Shown piece by piece: positions 16,130-24,005 of a stretch of 37,561 bases of DNA. A program made the position numbers and the translations under genes. The DNA comes from Candidatus Saccharimonadota bacterium (GTDB lineage Bacteria > Patescibacteriota > Saccharimonadia > Saccharimonadales > Saccharimonadaceae), in NCBI GenBank assembly GCA_017552385.1, contig JAFZQB010000006.1:1-37561 (forward strand), in the 5' to 3' direction. Position 1 is the stretch's first letter; each line of letters starts with the position of its first letter. The notes beneath the pieces were generated by a model that ran no database searches, had not been told where the DNA came from, and was given only the letters and a program-made list of their open reading frames with translations.

Positions 16130-16504
16130 ATGGATAACGTGTTCTCAAAAATTATTCGGGGTGAGATTCCCTGTTATAAAATCTATGAAGACGATAAGAA
16201 CCTTGCGTTTCTCGATATTGCACCGGAATCCAAGGGACATACATTAGTGATACCAAAAGTAGAGGTAGATAAAGTCTATGAACTTGAAGACGAAGATTAT
16301 GATGCGCTATTCCACGCTGTAAAGAAAATAGCCAAACATATGGAAGAAGTCTTAGGAACTAGAATTTTGATGAAGGTAGTGGGGACGGACGTTCCACACG
16401 CGCACGTGCACTTAATGCCTCTAGATCCAATGTGGAAACATGGAAGAACTTTGGAACTATCCGAAGCTGAGTTTAAAGAGATCCAGGCAAAACTTGCTTT
16501 TTAA
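16130..16504 (+). CDS. HIT-family hydrolase
   Basis: A 124-aa histidine-triad protein (nucleoside phosphoramidate or dinucleotide hydrolase). The HIT motif is H90-A-H92-V-H94-LMP, preceded by [29 protein letters not shown]. Length and order are typical of HinT-type proteins. ATG at 16130 is chosen because extended -10 TGc-TATAAT (16118-16123) ends 6 nt upstream; it has no Shine-Dalgarno. Its stop is directly adjacent to the stop of the convergent DUF167 gene. Confidence 0.92.
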   Translation: MDNVFSKIIRGEIPCYKIYEDDKNLAFLDIAPESKGHTLVIPKVEVDKVYELEDEDYDALFHAVKKIAKHMEEVLGTRILMKVVGTDVPHAHVHLMPLDPMWKHGRTLELSEAEFKEIQAKLAF

Positions 16505-16723
16505 CTATAGCTCAACGCGTTTTATGCGAGAGGAAAAACCGGATTTGATTTTGACGGCAGTTTTTGGGATTTTAAAGTAATCGGCGAGGAGACAGACTAG
16601 AGCGGTATTGGCTTCGCCATCATGGGCTCGAGCACGAAGGTAGACTAAATATTCGGACTCGTTAATATGTTCAACCACGTCGCCCTTTTTGGAGCCTGGC
16701 TTAACTCTCACGGTGATAATCAT
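16505..16723 (-). CDS. DUF167 (YggU) family protein
   Basis: A 72-aa protein matching DUF167 over its whole length: VRVKPGSKKGDVV at the start, VYLRARAHDGEANTALVCLLADYF in the middle and VKIKSGFSSRIKRV at the end. The family is widespread and its function is unknown. TATAAT (16730-16735, minus) ends 6 nt before the ATG. The stop codon of the upstream PilB-type gene (16731-16733) lies inside this -10 box. Confidence 0.88.
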   Translation of the reverse strand: MIITVRVKPGSKKGDVVEHINESEYLVYLRARAHDGEANTALVCLLADYFKIPKTAVKIKSGFSSRIKRVEL

Positions 16724-16730
16724 GAATATA

Positions 16731-18338
16731 TTATACTACGCGAGAGACTTCTTCGATGGTAGTCACTCCTGAGAGCGCCATGAGTAAGCCTTTCTGTTCT
16801 AGCGTCAACATACCGTTTTTACGCGCGGTTGCTTCAATCTTCTTGGCATTAGCGTCGGCTACACTACCGCGAAGATATTCAGAAATTTCATCATTAACGA
16901 CTAATTGCTCCATGATTACTGCGCGTCCGGCGTAGCCAAATGGATTTTCTTCAGTCGGGACAGGGCGATAAAGTCGAATGTTATCTGGGTTGAAGCCTTC
17001 GACTCTGTCTAGAGTCTCACGGATATATTTCTTAACCATATCGTCAGGTTCATATTCTTCTTTGCTGTCGGTAAGCCGGCGTACTAAGCGCTGAGCGACG
17101 ACGAGGCGAATGGAATTAGCAAAAATTGGGTTAGTGCCAATGAGATCAATCATGCGAGAAAAGGCGGCAGAGCTAGAATCGGCATGGAATGAGCTCAATA
17201 CAAGGTGACCAGTAATAGATGCTTGGATGGCGGTTTTGGCGGTATCGGCATCACGAATCTCGCCAACCATCACAACGTCTGGGTCAAGACGTAGTACCGA
17301 GCGAAGAGCTTCGGCAAATGAGCCGCCATTATCAGTCTTGATTGGAATCTGCGAAATACCCGTAATACCATATTCGATTGGGTCCTCGAGGGTAATGATT
17401 TTCTTGTCAGACGTGTTGAGGGCGTTTAACATAGAGTAAAGCGTGGTCGATTTACCTGAGCCGGTTGGACCAACCATAAGAACGAGCCCTCTTGGTTTTT
17501 GGATTATTTCATTTATTTCAAGTTTTTCATCGTCAGTAAGGCCAAGAAGGTCGAGTTGTAAGAGGGACTCGTCAAAATTAAATAGACGAAGTACGGCGTC
17601 TTGGCCATACATAGTTGGCACTGTTTCGACGCGGACGTTCAATATGTGCGAAGAGTTATCGCGGTGTATTTCGGTTTGAAGATGGCCTGATTGCGATTTA
17701 GCACTGGCAGTAGATATATTAGCGCGAGAAGAAAGTTCGCCCATAATAACGCGATAGCGATCTTTGCTGAGATTGGCAACTGGATGGAGTATGCCGTCGA
17801 CGCGCATGCGAACTCGAATTTCCGTACGGAGATTTTCGATATGGATATCGGAAGCAGTAAGCCTATCGGCTTGATCAAGAAGAAAGTCAAAGATTTTGTC
17901 CGAGGAGACAGAGTTCAAGGTTTCGGATACTTCTGCGATGGTTTCGGAGTCGCCCTCGGTAGATATCTTGATATCGTCATAATGTATTTCCTTCGGTGGG
18001 TCGTAACGAAGCATAAATACACGGAATGCTGAACTGGAAATTAGGAAGAAGTCAACGCGTTCTCCCTCTCGCTCATAGCTGTCTCGAATCTCGTGCAAAA
18101 GATGACGCGGGGTCTGTGAAGTAATCATGAACTGGAAATGCTCGCCATTGCCTCCTTTAGAAAGTGGCAGGATGTAATTTTTATGCATCTCTTCTTTGTC
18201 GAGAAGTCCTGGAACTAGCGGAATGGAGTTCTCGAACTCACGAGTATCGAGATATGGAAGACCAAGAATTCTGGCTCGACTTCTGGTCGCGTCCTCTTCA
18301 TTGTCGCGGCGCCTCATTTGGCGTTCTTCTTCGTTCAT
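16731..18338 (-). CDS. type II/IV secretion ATPase, PilB/GspE family
   Basis: A 535-aa hexameric assembly ATPase that powers type IV pilus extension or a related secretion system. The N-terminal domain is about 20-110 (RILGLPYLDTREF). SDIHIENLRTEIRVRMRVDGIL marks the N2 domain. Walker A is GPTGSGKS (290-297), the Asp box is LEDPIEY (317-323), Walker B is DPDVVMVGEIRD (352-363) and the His box is ITGHLVLSSFHAD (375-387). The CxxC pairs that bind zinc after the AQRLVRRL motif in classical PilB/GspE are absent (LTDSKEEYEPDD). TGt-TATAAT (18346-18351, minus) ends 7 nt before the ATG. It is the only obvious pilus-assembly gene here and could serve the pilin-like adhesin at 4281-7607. Confidence 0.92.
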   Translation of the reverse strand: MNEEERQMRRRDNEEDATRSRARILGLPYLDTREFENSIPLVPGLLDKEEMHKNYILPLSKGGNGEHFQFMITSQTPRHLLHEIRDSYEREGERVDFFLISSSAFRVFMLRYDPPKEIHYDDIKISTEGDSETIAEVSETLNSVSSDKIFDFLLDQADRLTASDIHIENLRTEIRVRMRVDGILHPVANLSKDRYRVIMGELSSRANISTASAKSQSGHLQTEIHRDNSSHILNVRVETVPTMYGQDAVLRLFNFDESLLQLDLLGLTDDEKLEINEIIQKPRGLVLMVGPTGSGKSTTLYSMLNALNTSDKKIITLEDPIEYGITGISQIPIKTDNGGSFAEALRSVLRLDPDVVMVGEIRDADTAKTAIQASITGHLVLSSFHADSSSAAFSRMIDLIGTNPIFANSIRLVVAQRLVRRLTDSKEEYEPDDMVKKYIRETLDRVEGFNPDNIRLYRPVPTEENPFGYAGRAVIMEQLVVNDEISEYLRGSVADANAKKIEATARKNGMLTLEQKGLLMALSGVTTIEEVSRVV

Positions 18339-18345
18339 GCTTATG

Positions 18346-18395
18346 ATTATAACACACCTGGTGTGGTTTGCAAAACTGAGCCTCTGTGGTATAAT
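18346..18395. promoter_or_regulatory. divergent promoters with palindrome (pilB-type gene and 33-aa gene)
   Basis: Minus-strand TATAAT of the ATPase gene is at 18346-18351. Plus-strand TGg-TATAAT of the microgene has its hexamer at 18390-18395. A perfect inverted repeat CACACC-T-GGTGTG (18353-18365) lies directly upstream of the minus -10 and overlaps its extended element, a position suited to an operator. Confidence 0.55.
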
Positions 18396-18403
18396 TTGTT
18401 ATT

Positions 18404-18505
18404 ATGCGAAAAAAGCTCGATAAAGTGATTGCAAAACTCAATCGCAATAATAACCACAAACATAGCGATAAGCGCAAGCACTTGCGCCATAAAGACGGTC
18501 GCTAA
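18404..18505 (+). CDS. 33-aa highly basic microprotein
   Basis: A short gene complete with signals. TGg-TATAAT (18390-18395) ends 8 nt before the ATG, the ORF encodes 33 residues, and a strong terminator starts 4 nt after the TAA. The peptide begins MRKKLDKVIAKLNRNN and continues with His/Lys/Arg-rich sequence (NHKHSDKRKHLRHKDGR). It has no Cys, no membrane segment and more than ten Lys/Arg residues. Such a peptide would suit RNA, ribosome or DNA binding. The region could also be a small RNA, as the transcript would be only about 130 nt. Confidence 0.6.
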   Translation: MRKKLDKVIAKLNRNNNHKHSDKRKHLRHKDGR

Positions 18506-18509
18506 AAGG

Positions 18510-18534
18510 ATCCCGCTATAAATGCGGGATTTTT
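18510..18534 (+). terminator. Rho-independent terminator of the 33-aa gene
   Basis: A 7-bp GC-rich stem ATCCCGC/GCGGGAT with a 7-nt loop is followed by TTTT. It lies between the microgene and the convergent FNT gene. Confidence 0.85.
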
Positions 18535-18536
18535 GA

Positions 18537-19133
18537 TTACTTATTTTTCTTATTGGATGTCTTGGCGCGCTGAGAGTCAATCGTAATAAAGCTTGTAATT
18601 AGGCTACCGATGAAATTACCGGCGATAGCGAGTGACAAGCTCCAGGAGAAGCTGGCTGCAACGCCAAGAGTTATAACATTGGCAATACAGTGTTGGAATC
18701 CGCAGAAGATAAAGAGCGGTATACCAAAGATGATACCTAGTGGTGTGCCTTTCTTATACATTTTAACGGCGAGATACATAATGACGCCACAAAGAAGCGA
18801 TTTGACAAAGAATGCAATGGAAAACTCCCAGCCAGCTGTTTTGCTTGTAGCCGCTTCGATAATCGTAGGGTCAGCAACACGAAAAAGCAAGCCAACGAGA
18901 TAGCCGAAGATGAGGTTGACGCCTAAGATTATAGCGAGATCGCGAACCTTAAGCTTGTCTTCGAATAGAAAGCCGCACTTGCCAGTGAACAGATTTAGAC
19001 CGAGATAGCAAACGCCGAGTAGGCCAAAGGCGAAGATGATTGGCCCAATCGGGTTGCCAAGTTTTAGAAGCGCAAAGTTGCCGAGGCCAATAAGAAGAGA
19101 GGCGGCAGCAGATTTTTTGATGAGATTTAACAT
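18537..19133 (-). CDS. formate/nitrite transporter (FNT) family membrane protein
   Basis: A 198-aa protein with about six membrane helices. LNLFTGKCGFLFED corresponds to the ELFTGN motif of FocA/NirC channels, GFQHCIANVITLG to the GFEHSVANM loop, and IAGNFIGSLI to the GNIVGG motif. It is short for the family (usually 250-290 aa), mainly at the termini. The central channel His position (GFEHS in FocA) is kept as His in GFQHC. The likely cargo is a small anion such as formate, nitrite, lactate or acetate. It has a Shine-Dalgarno AAGGA 5 nt before the ATG and starts 1 nt after the stop of the gene at 19135-19632, so the two are one operon. Confidence 0.82.
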   Translation of the reverse strand: MLNLIKKSAAASLLIGLGNFALLKLGNPIGPIIFAFGLLGVCYLGLNLFTGKCGFLFEDKLKVRDLAIILGVNLIFGYLVGLLFRVADPTIIEAATSKTAGWEFSIAFFVKSLLCGVIMYLAVKMYKKGTPLGIIFGIPLFIFCGFQHCIANVITLGVAASFSWSLSLAIAGNFIGSLITSFITIDSQRAKTSNKKNK

Positions 19134-19134
19134 T

Positions 19135-19632
19135 TTATTCCTTAGATTTTTTTATGTCGGCGTAAAAGGTTTTAAGTGTAAGGCAAAGAGGTGGTAGCGG
19201 ATCGTCGGTCTTCATATAGTCGTAAATTATGGAACCGTCAGCAGCGGAAACTTTGGCATAATAACGCCAAAGAAGACCATGGCCAAAGCACTCTAGATGT
19301 TTGTCTGGATTATCGATGGTATCAGAAAGAAAATCTTCAAGGCGATTGAGATAGCGCGCTTGCTTGGCTTTGTAACTTTTAGAGAAGATATTCTCCCATA
19401 GGTTCTTCTGGGCAAAATATTCTAGCACCTCTTCGTCTTTACCTTCTGGGCTAATTTCGTTGCCGAAAGCGTCATGTTTAACAGCAGCTTTGAGTTCGCT
19501 TTCTAGCGAGGAGAATTGTTTTTCAATTTCTTGACGATAGTCACGCATTAGTTCCCCGAGAAGTTTTTGGAAATCTTCGTCGAGGCTTTTACGCTTCTTA
19601 TCGTCTTCGTGAGCTTCTTCATCCCAGAACAT
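19135..19632 (-). CDS. hypothetical soluble protein (165 aa), operon with FNT gene
   Basis: An acidic, helical protein that I do not recognise. The N-terminus is charged (MFWDEEAHEDDKKRKSLDEDF) and a possible coiled coil covers about 15-55. The C-terminus is more conserved-looking (LECFGHGLLWRYYAKVSAADGSIIYDYMKTDDPLPPLCLTLKTFY). A TGa-TACAAT (hexamer 19640-19645, minus) ends 7 nt before the ATG, a near-leaderless start. It is followed after 1 nt by the FNT-family channel, so it may be a partner or regulator of it, by context only. Confidence 0.7.
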   Translation of the reverse strand: MFWDEEAHEDDKKRKSLDEDFQKLLGELMRDYRQEIEKQFSSLESELKAAVKHDAFGNEISPEGKDEEVLEYFAQKNLWENIFSKSYKAKQARYLNRLEDFLSDTIDNPDKHLECFGHGLLWRYYAKVSAADGSIIYDYMKTDDPLPPLCLTLKTFYADIKKSKE

Positions 19633-19639
19633 TGACTCT

Positions 19640-19673
19640 ATTGTATCATAAAAAACTGATTTGATGCTATAAT
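19640..19673. promoter_or_regulatory. divergent promoters (hypothetical/FNT operon and P-type ATPase)
   Basis: Minus TACAAT is at 19640-19645 and plus TGc-TATAAT has its hexamer at 19668-19673. They are separated by 22 bp, so binding of RNA polymerase to both at once is unlikely. The layout may tie the channel and the ion pump in one switch. Confidence 0.6.
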
Positions 19674-19679
19674 TATCTC

Positions 19680-22016
19680 ATGAAATTCCAAGGTCTTTCT
19701 CGCGAAGATGTGCGTGAGAGGGTGCAGGCAGGCCAAGATAATAAACCGGTGAAGACTCCATCAAAGTCGGTGGCTAGGGTAATTATTGACAATACCTTCA
19801 CATATTTTAATGGCGTATTTGCAGCGATAGCAACCGTGCTCATACTTGTAGAGTCATATCGTGATCTGTCATTTCTTGGTGTAATCCTGGCAAATACACT
19901 TATCGGTATTATCCAAGAGTTACGAGCAAAAAGTGCGCTCGATAAGTTGAACATGCTAAATATCCAAAAGATAAGTGTGGTGCGAGAAGGCAAGATGGAG
20001 ACTGTACCCGTAAACGAGTTGGTGCTAGATGATGTGGTACGCTTCAAGGCTGGCGATCAAATACCGGCAGACGCAAAAGTGCTCGATGGGAACGTAGCGG
20101 TGAATGAGGCCTTGCTCACAGGTGAAGCCGATGAGATTCAAAAGGGTCATGGAGTTGAGTTGTTGTCTGGGAGTTTTGTAGTATCGGGCGAATGCTATGC
20201 CGTGCTTACGAGAGTTCGCGCTGACTCATACATTTCTCGGTTGACCATGCAAGCAAAGGCCATCAAAAACGGCGAGCAATCTGAGATCATACGGTCGCTC
20301 AATCGAATCGTACGAGTGGCAGGGATTGCCATTATACCTGTCGGAGTTTTAGTTTATGGGCAACAGATGCTAGTCAGTCATTTACCGATTAACGTTAGCG
20401 TACAGGGCGCAGCGTCCGCCGTACTTGGAATGATCCCCGAAGGGTTATTCTTGCTTGCGAGCGTGAGCTTAGCAATTAGTGTAATACGCTTAGCTAAGGA
20501 CAAGGTGTTGGTCCATGAGATGAAGTGCATCGAAACGCTTGCGAGAGTGGATGTACTATGCGTCGATAAAACCGGGACGATTACAAGCCCAGATATGAAG
20601 GTACGGGAATGGGTGGCGCTTAGCGAATCTAAAGATACAGAGGAGCTGATTGCTGGCTTTGTAGCCTCACAGATGGCCGACAACGCAACGATGAAGGCAT
20701 TAAAAAAATATTTTAAGGTAAAAAGAGCTAACTTTGAGGCGGAAAAAGTATGGGGTTTCTCCTCAAAATATAAATATAGCGCAGTAAGGCTCAATAAGAA
20801 GAATTATGTGTTGGGTGCTCCAGAATTTGTCCTGGGAGACACTTATGGTGATTATAAGAAAGAGATCCAACAGTATACAAGAAAGGGATATCGTGTACTG
20901 GTTTTTGGCGAATATGATTCCCCGCTCCAAGATCAGGGGCTTGATAAGCCAGTCAAGGCGCTGGCAATGATTGTTCTAGAAAACCCAGTACGGAAAACCG
21001 CAGTAGAAACATTTCGTTACTTCCGAGAACAGGGCGTTAAGGTGAAAGTAATATCTGGCGACAATGTGCTCACGGTGGCAGAAGTCGCTCGGCAAGCGCA
21101 AATAGAGGATGCAGACAAATACATTGATGCTTCCACATTGACGACCGATGAGCAACTTTGCGCAGTGGCTGAAGAATATACGGTGTTTGGCCGCGTGACG
21201 CCAGAACAAAAAAGAAAACTGATAAAGGCTTTACAGGCGAAAAAGCATTATGTCGCAATGACTGGCGACGGCGTAAATGATATCTTGGCGCTAAAAGACG
21301 CTGATTGTAGCATTGCGATGGCGTCCGGTAGTGAAGCTGCCGTGCAAGCTGCTCAATTAGTTCTGTTAGAATCTGACTTCTCTAAGATGCCCAAAGTTGT
21401 AAAAGAAGGACGTCGAGTTGTGAATAACCTAGAACGATCGGGCAGTTTATTCATTGTAAAAAATGTTTTTTCGTTCATCGCGGCAATCCTAACGTTGGCC
21501 TTCAGAACAAGATATCCGATGCTTCCGGCGCAAGTGTCTATGTTGTCCGTTTGGGCAATTGGGCTCCCTTCATTCTTCCTTGCACAAATGCCTAATGAAA
21601 ATAGGATCGAAGGAAAGTTTATGATGAACATCCTCGGTAAGGCTATACCAGCTGGTATAGCGAGCGTCATAATAGTATTCATGGCATTGTCCATAGGCCG
21701 AACTATTGGGATACCCGAGTCGGAGCTCTCCACGACGTGTACGCTGGCGTTTGGTATAGTCGGGCTAATATATTTATACCGTATCTGTCAGCCACTTAAT
21801 CTATACCGTACAATAGTGCTTGCTGGGTGTATTATAGGCTTAACGGTTTGTTTCTGGTGGCTCGGCTGGGCATTTAGTCTTTCGACTGAAATCTCTTCAA
21901 CAACACTACTGCTTTGCCTAGGGCTTGGGGTATTAGCATGTCCTATGCTTATTTTCTTCCCGAAATTAATGCGCACAAGGCTTGAAAAATTCGTTACAAA
22001 AATAGAGCGTAAATAA
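19680..22016 (+). CDS. cation-translocating P-type ATPase (CtpE/PacL-like, probably Ca2+)
   Basis: A 778-aa P-type ATPase. The actuator motif is LLTGEADE (about 146-152), the membrane motif PEGL is at about 253-256, the phosphorylation site is DKTGTIT (Asp296), and KVISGDN and MTGDGVNDILALKDADCSIAM form the hinge. It has about ten membrane helices in total. There are no CPC/SPC or N-terminal metal-binding motifs, so it is not a heavy-metal pump. PEGL and overall form fit the CtpE-type branch linked to calcium in actinobacteria. The TGES motif reads TGEA. ATG at 19680 follows TATAAT (19668-19673) by 6 nt. Ion specificity is an inference from resemblance. Confidence 0.85.
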   Translation: MKFQGLSREDVRERVQAGQDNKPVKTPSKSVARVIIDNTFTYFNGVFAAIATVLILVESYRDLSFLGVILANTLIGIIQELRAKSALDKLNMLNIQKISVVREGKMETVPVNELVLDDVVRFKAGDQIPADAKVLDGNVAVNEALLTGEADEIQKGHGVELLSGSFVVSGECYAVLTRVRADSYISRLTMQAKAIKNGEQSEIIRSLNRIVRVAGIAIIPVGVLVYGQQMLVSHLPINVSVQGAASAVLGMIPEGLFLLASVSLAISVIRLAKDKVLVHEMKCIETLARVDVLCVDKTGTITSPDMKVREWVALSESKDTEELIAGFVASQMADNATMKALKKYFKVKRANFEAEKVWGFSSKYKYSAVRLNKKNYVLGAPEFVLGDTYGDYKKEIQQYTRKGYRVLVFGEYDSPLQDQGLDKPVKALAMIVLENPVRKTAVETFRYFREQGVKVKVISGDNVLTVAEVARQAQIEDADKYIDASTLTTDEQLCAVAEEYTVFGRVTPEQKRKLIKALQAKKHYVAMTGDGVNDILALKDADCSIAMASGSEAAVQAAQLVLLESDFSKMPKVVKEGRRVVNNLERSGSLFIVKNVFSFIAAILTLAFRTRYPMLPAQVSMLSVWAIGLPSFFLAQMPNENRIEGKFMMNILGKAIPAGIASVIIVFMALSIGRTIGIPESELSTTCTLAFGIVGLIYLYRICQPLNLYRTIVLAGCIIGLTVCFWWLGWAFSLSTEISSTTLLLCLGLGVLACPMLIFFPKLMRTRLEKFVTKIERK

Positions 22017-22064
22017 TTATCGTATTATTTGACGTCCATTGGTGGCGGCGCTATAATTTTATTA

Positions 22065-23009
22065 ATGGGCGGAATTGTCAAAGAGGTTATTAGTTTCTTC
22101 CGGCGTAGTGATTTTGTTGAAGTAATCTTTTTGTATTTAAGCGAGCACTATGAGCTGCTCCTGATTGCGGCGGCTATTATTTTTATTATGGTATTAAGTT
22201 TGTGGGTAATCTTAGAAAGATTACGGAAGAAAGGTTGGGTTGCGCTGATCCCATTATACCGTTTCGTTGTGTTATTCAAGGCAATTGGTCTCAGGACATG
22301 GTGTGCCGTTTTAATGCTAATACCAGGTGTTAATATATCTATGCGAATAGTATTTTATATCGCACTCGCTAAGAGGTTTAACAGGAATTATTTCTTTGTG
22401 CCGCTACTAGTAATATTGCCGCTGGTATTCTTGCCGATTGTAGCATTTGGCGAAGGACAACATATCTATGTCAAACGTGAACGAAAACTAAAGAAAATAG
22501 ATTCCAAACACGTAAGAGATCGAGAGCATTATAACGTAGAACGGCCATTGCCCAAGGAGCGATATGTTGCTTATGAGGACGTAGGCGAAGCTAAAGAAGA
22601 TGTAATGTCTATGGCGGAATTAAGGAAAGAACGAGCACAGGCGCAAGTCAAGAAGATAACAACAAAAGTCCAATCTGAGTCAACAAAGAGCATAGTGGAG
22701 AGAAAAACCGTTGCCGTGAAGAAAATGATGCCAGAAATGAAGCAAGGGCCGATTGGAGAAAAGTATAGCAATGCCGAAGCTCGGTATGAACGTCTTCTTA
22801 AAGAACAAGAAGCGAGACAAAAACGACGCGAACAGGCGAAAAAGAAAATGGTAAGTAATACCCACGCTCCCGTGGATAGACCCATGCTTGGCGTGCCGAA
22901 TGCGCACTTAACAGCTAATGACGTTCGTGCGTCTGTAAACACTACGAAAAAAATTGAAGCAAAGCCCGAGCCAAGACCATCTGCAAGGCGAACTAGGATA
23001 GACTTTTAG
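22065..23009 (+). CDS. DUF5684-type membrane protein with long basic C-terminal tail
   Basis: A 314-aa protein. The membrane part (about 25-140) has four or five helices and the DUF5684 pattern: GWVALIPLYRFVVLFKAIG, LMLIPGVNISMRI, YIALAKRF and PIVAFGEGQHIY. The remaining about 170 residues are Lys/Arg/Glu-rich and helical, with likely coiled coil at RYERLLKEQEARQKRREQAKKK. ATG at 22065 is chosen because TATAAT (22052-22057) ends 7 nt upstream; a longer frame to 22029 runs through the promoter. DUF5684 is found mainly in small-membrane proteins of unknown role. The tail may contact nucleic acid or the cytoskeleton, but this is not shown. Confidence 0.78.
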   Translation: MGGIVKEVISFFRRSDFVEVIFLYLSEHYELLLIAAAIIFIMVLSLWVILERLRKKGWVALIPLYRFVVLFKAIGLRTWCAVLMLIPGVNISMRIVFYIALAKRFNRNYFFVPLLVILPLVFLPIVAFGEGQHIYVKRERKLKKIDSKHVRDREHYNVERPLPKERYVAYEDVGEAKEDVMSMAELRKERAQAQVKKITTKVQSESTKSIVERKTVAVKKMMPEMKQGPIGEKYSNAEARYERLLKEQEARQKRREQAKKKMVSNTHAPVDRPMLGVPNAHLTANDVRASVNTTKKIEAKPEPRPSARRTRIDF

Positions 23010-23017
23010 CCTTTAAA

Positions 23018-23045
23018 AACTTCCGGAGTATTCCGGAAGTTTTTT
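23018..23045. terminator. bidirectional Rho-independent terminator
   Basis: A 10-bp stem AACTTCCGGA/TCCGGAAGTT with GTAT loop, A-run on the left and T-run on the right. It lies between the convergent genes at 22065 and 23058 and can serve both. Confidence 0.9.
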
Positions 23046-23057
23046 GAATGGCGAAAG

Positions 23058-23966
23058 CTATTCTTCTCTCCTTTTCTTACCTATGATGCCGGTGATAACG
23101 CGGTACAGAATGACTATGACCAGAGCACATATGATGACGAGCAACCATATTGGACAAACGATAACAATCTTGGAAATCTCGTCAGTGACGCCCTCAAACT
23201 CAACGGAGTATTCAACGCGGAAGATGCCGATAGATGGGGTGCTTTCCCAAACTACTTCAGTAAGACGGGTGCCACCAGGCATGATAACATTTTCTTGGGG
23301 TTTATTCTCGTTAGTATAATATTCTTCACCGCCGAAAAGTGGATAAACTTTGAGAGTGTGTTTGGCGCGCGAATGGACATTACCTAGGTTAGTGATGGAA
23401 GCGCTACCCTTAATATCCCCCGAACTAATGAAGCCTGCTACTTCTATAGAATTGAGTCGTCCTTTTCTAATAGTTTCGCCGGCTACCTCAGCGTAAACAA
23501 GGTGAGCCATAGCATATTTCTCTTTGATCATACCCGTATCGACGCTATCAGTGGTAACTACTATGGCAAAGTACTGGCCTCCAGCTGGAGTATCTTCTGG
23601 CACTTTAATTCTAAAAGCTATTTCTTTCATTTCATTTGGTTGAAGCGTGCCGGAGGTCTCTTCTGGTGTAACCCAATCAACTATTTGTGAATAGCTCTCG
23701 TCATTTTCATACAGAATGCTATCATCATTGTTCATCTTAAACGGCTTAACGGCAATTTCGTAATCTGTGGGCGTAGTGGACTCTGCAGAGCTTGCCAAAA
23801 TTATAGTGACTACATCTTCACTACCTGGGACTAATACTTTATCTTGATTGATTGGCGAGATGATAAATCCTCCCGCAGAGCAGCTTCTGTTCAGAGTGAA
23901 AACACTGAATAGCACAGCCACGGCTAGGCTCAGGACTGTTATGGACTTGTACCTAAAAACTTTCAT
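23058..23966 (-). CDS. surface protein resembling DUF916/WxLIP proteins
   Basis: A 302-aa protein with a signal peptide (about 1-31, ending near CSAGG), a beta-rich outside part and a C-terminal membrane helix (about 268-292) followed by a basic KKRREE tail. SPINQDKVLVPGSEDVVTIILASSAESTTPTDYEIAVKPF and IAFRIKVPEDTPAGGQYFAIVVTT resemble DUF916/WxLIP domains. The second part (SITNLGNVHSRAKHTLKVYPLFGG, VWESTPSIGIFRVEYSVEF) resembles the host-binding half. In Firmicutes such proteins sit beside secreted WxL proteins and bridge them to peptidoglycan. Here a secreted beta-sandwich protein is two genes upstream. TATAAT lies 22 nt before the ATG, and AGAGGA acts as Shine-Dalgarno. Confidence 0.72.
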   Translation of the reverse strand: MKVFRYKSITVLSLAVAVLFSVFTLNRSCSAGGFIISPINQDKVLVPGSEDVVTIILASSAESTTPTDYEIAVKPFKMNNDDSILYENDESYSQIVDWVTPEETSGTLQPNEMKEIAFRIKVPEDTPAGGQYFAIVVTTDSVDTGMIKEKYAMAHLVYAEVAGETIRKGRLNSIEVAGFISSGDIKGSASITNLGNVHSRAKHTLKVYPLFGGEEYYTNENKPQENVIMPGGTRLTEVVWESTPSIGIFRVEYSVEFEGVTDEISKIVIVCPIWLLVIICALVIVILYRVITGIIGKKRREE

Positions 23967-24005
23967 TTCCTCTCTTTTCCTGTTTATTATACTGATTGTA
24001 TCATA

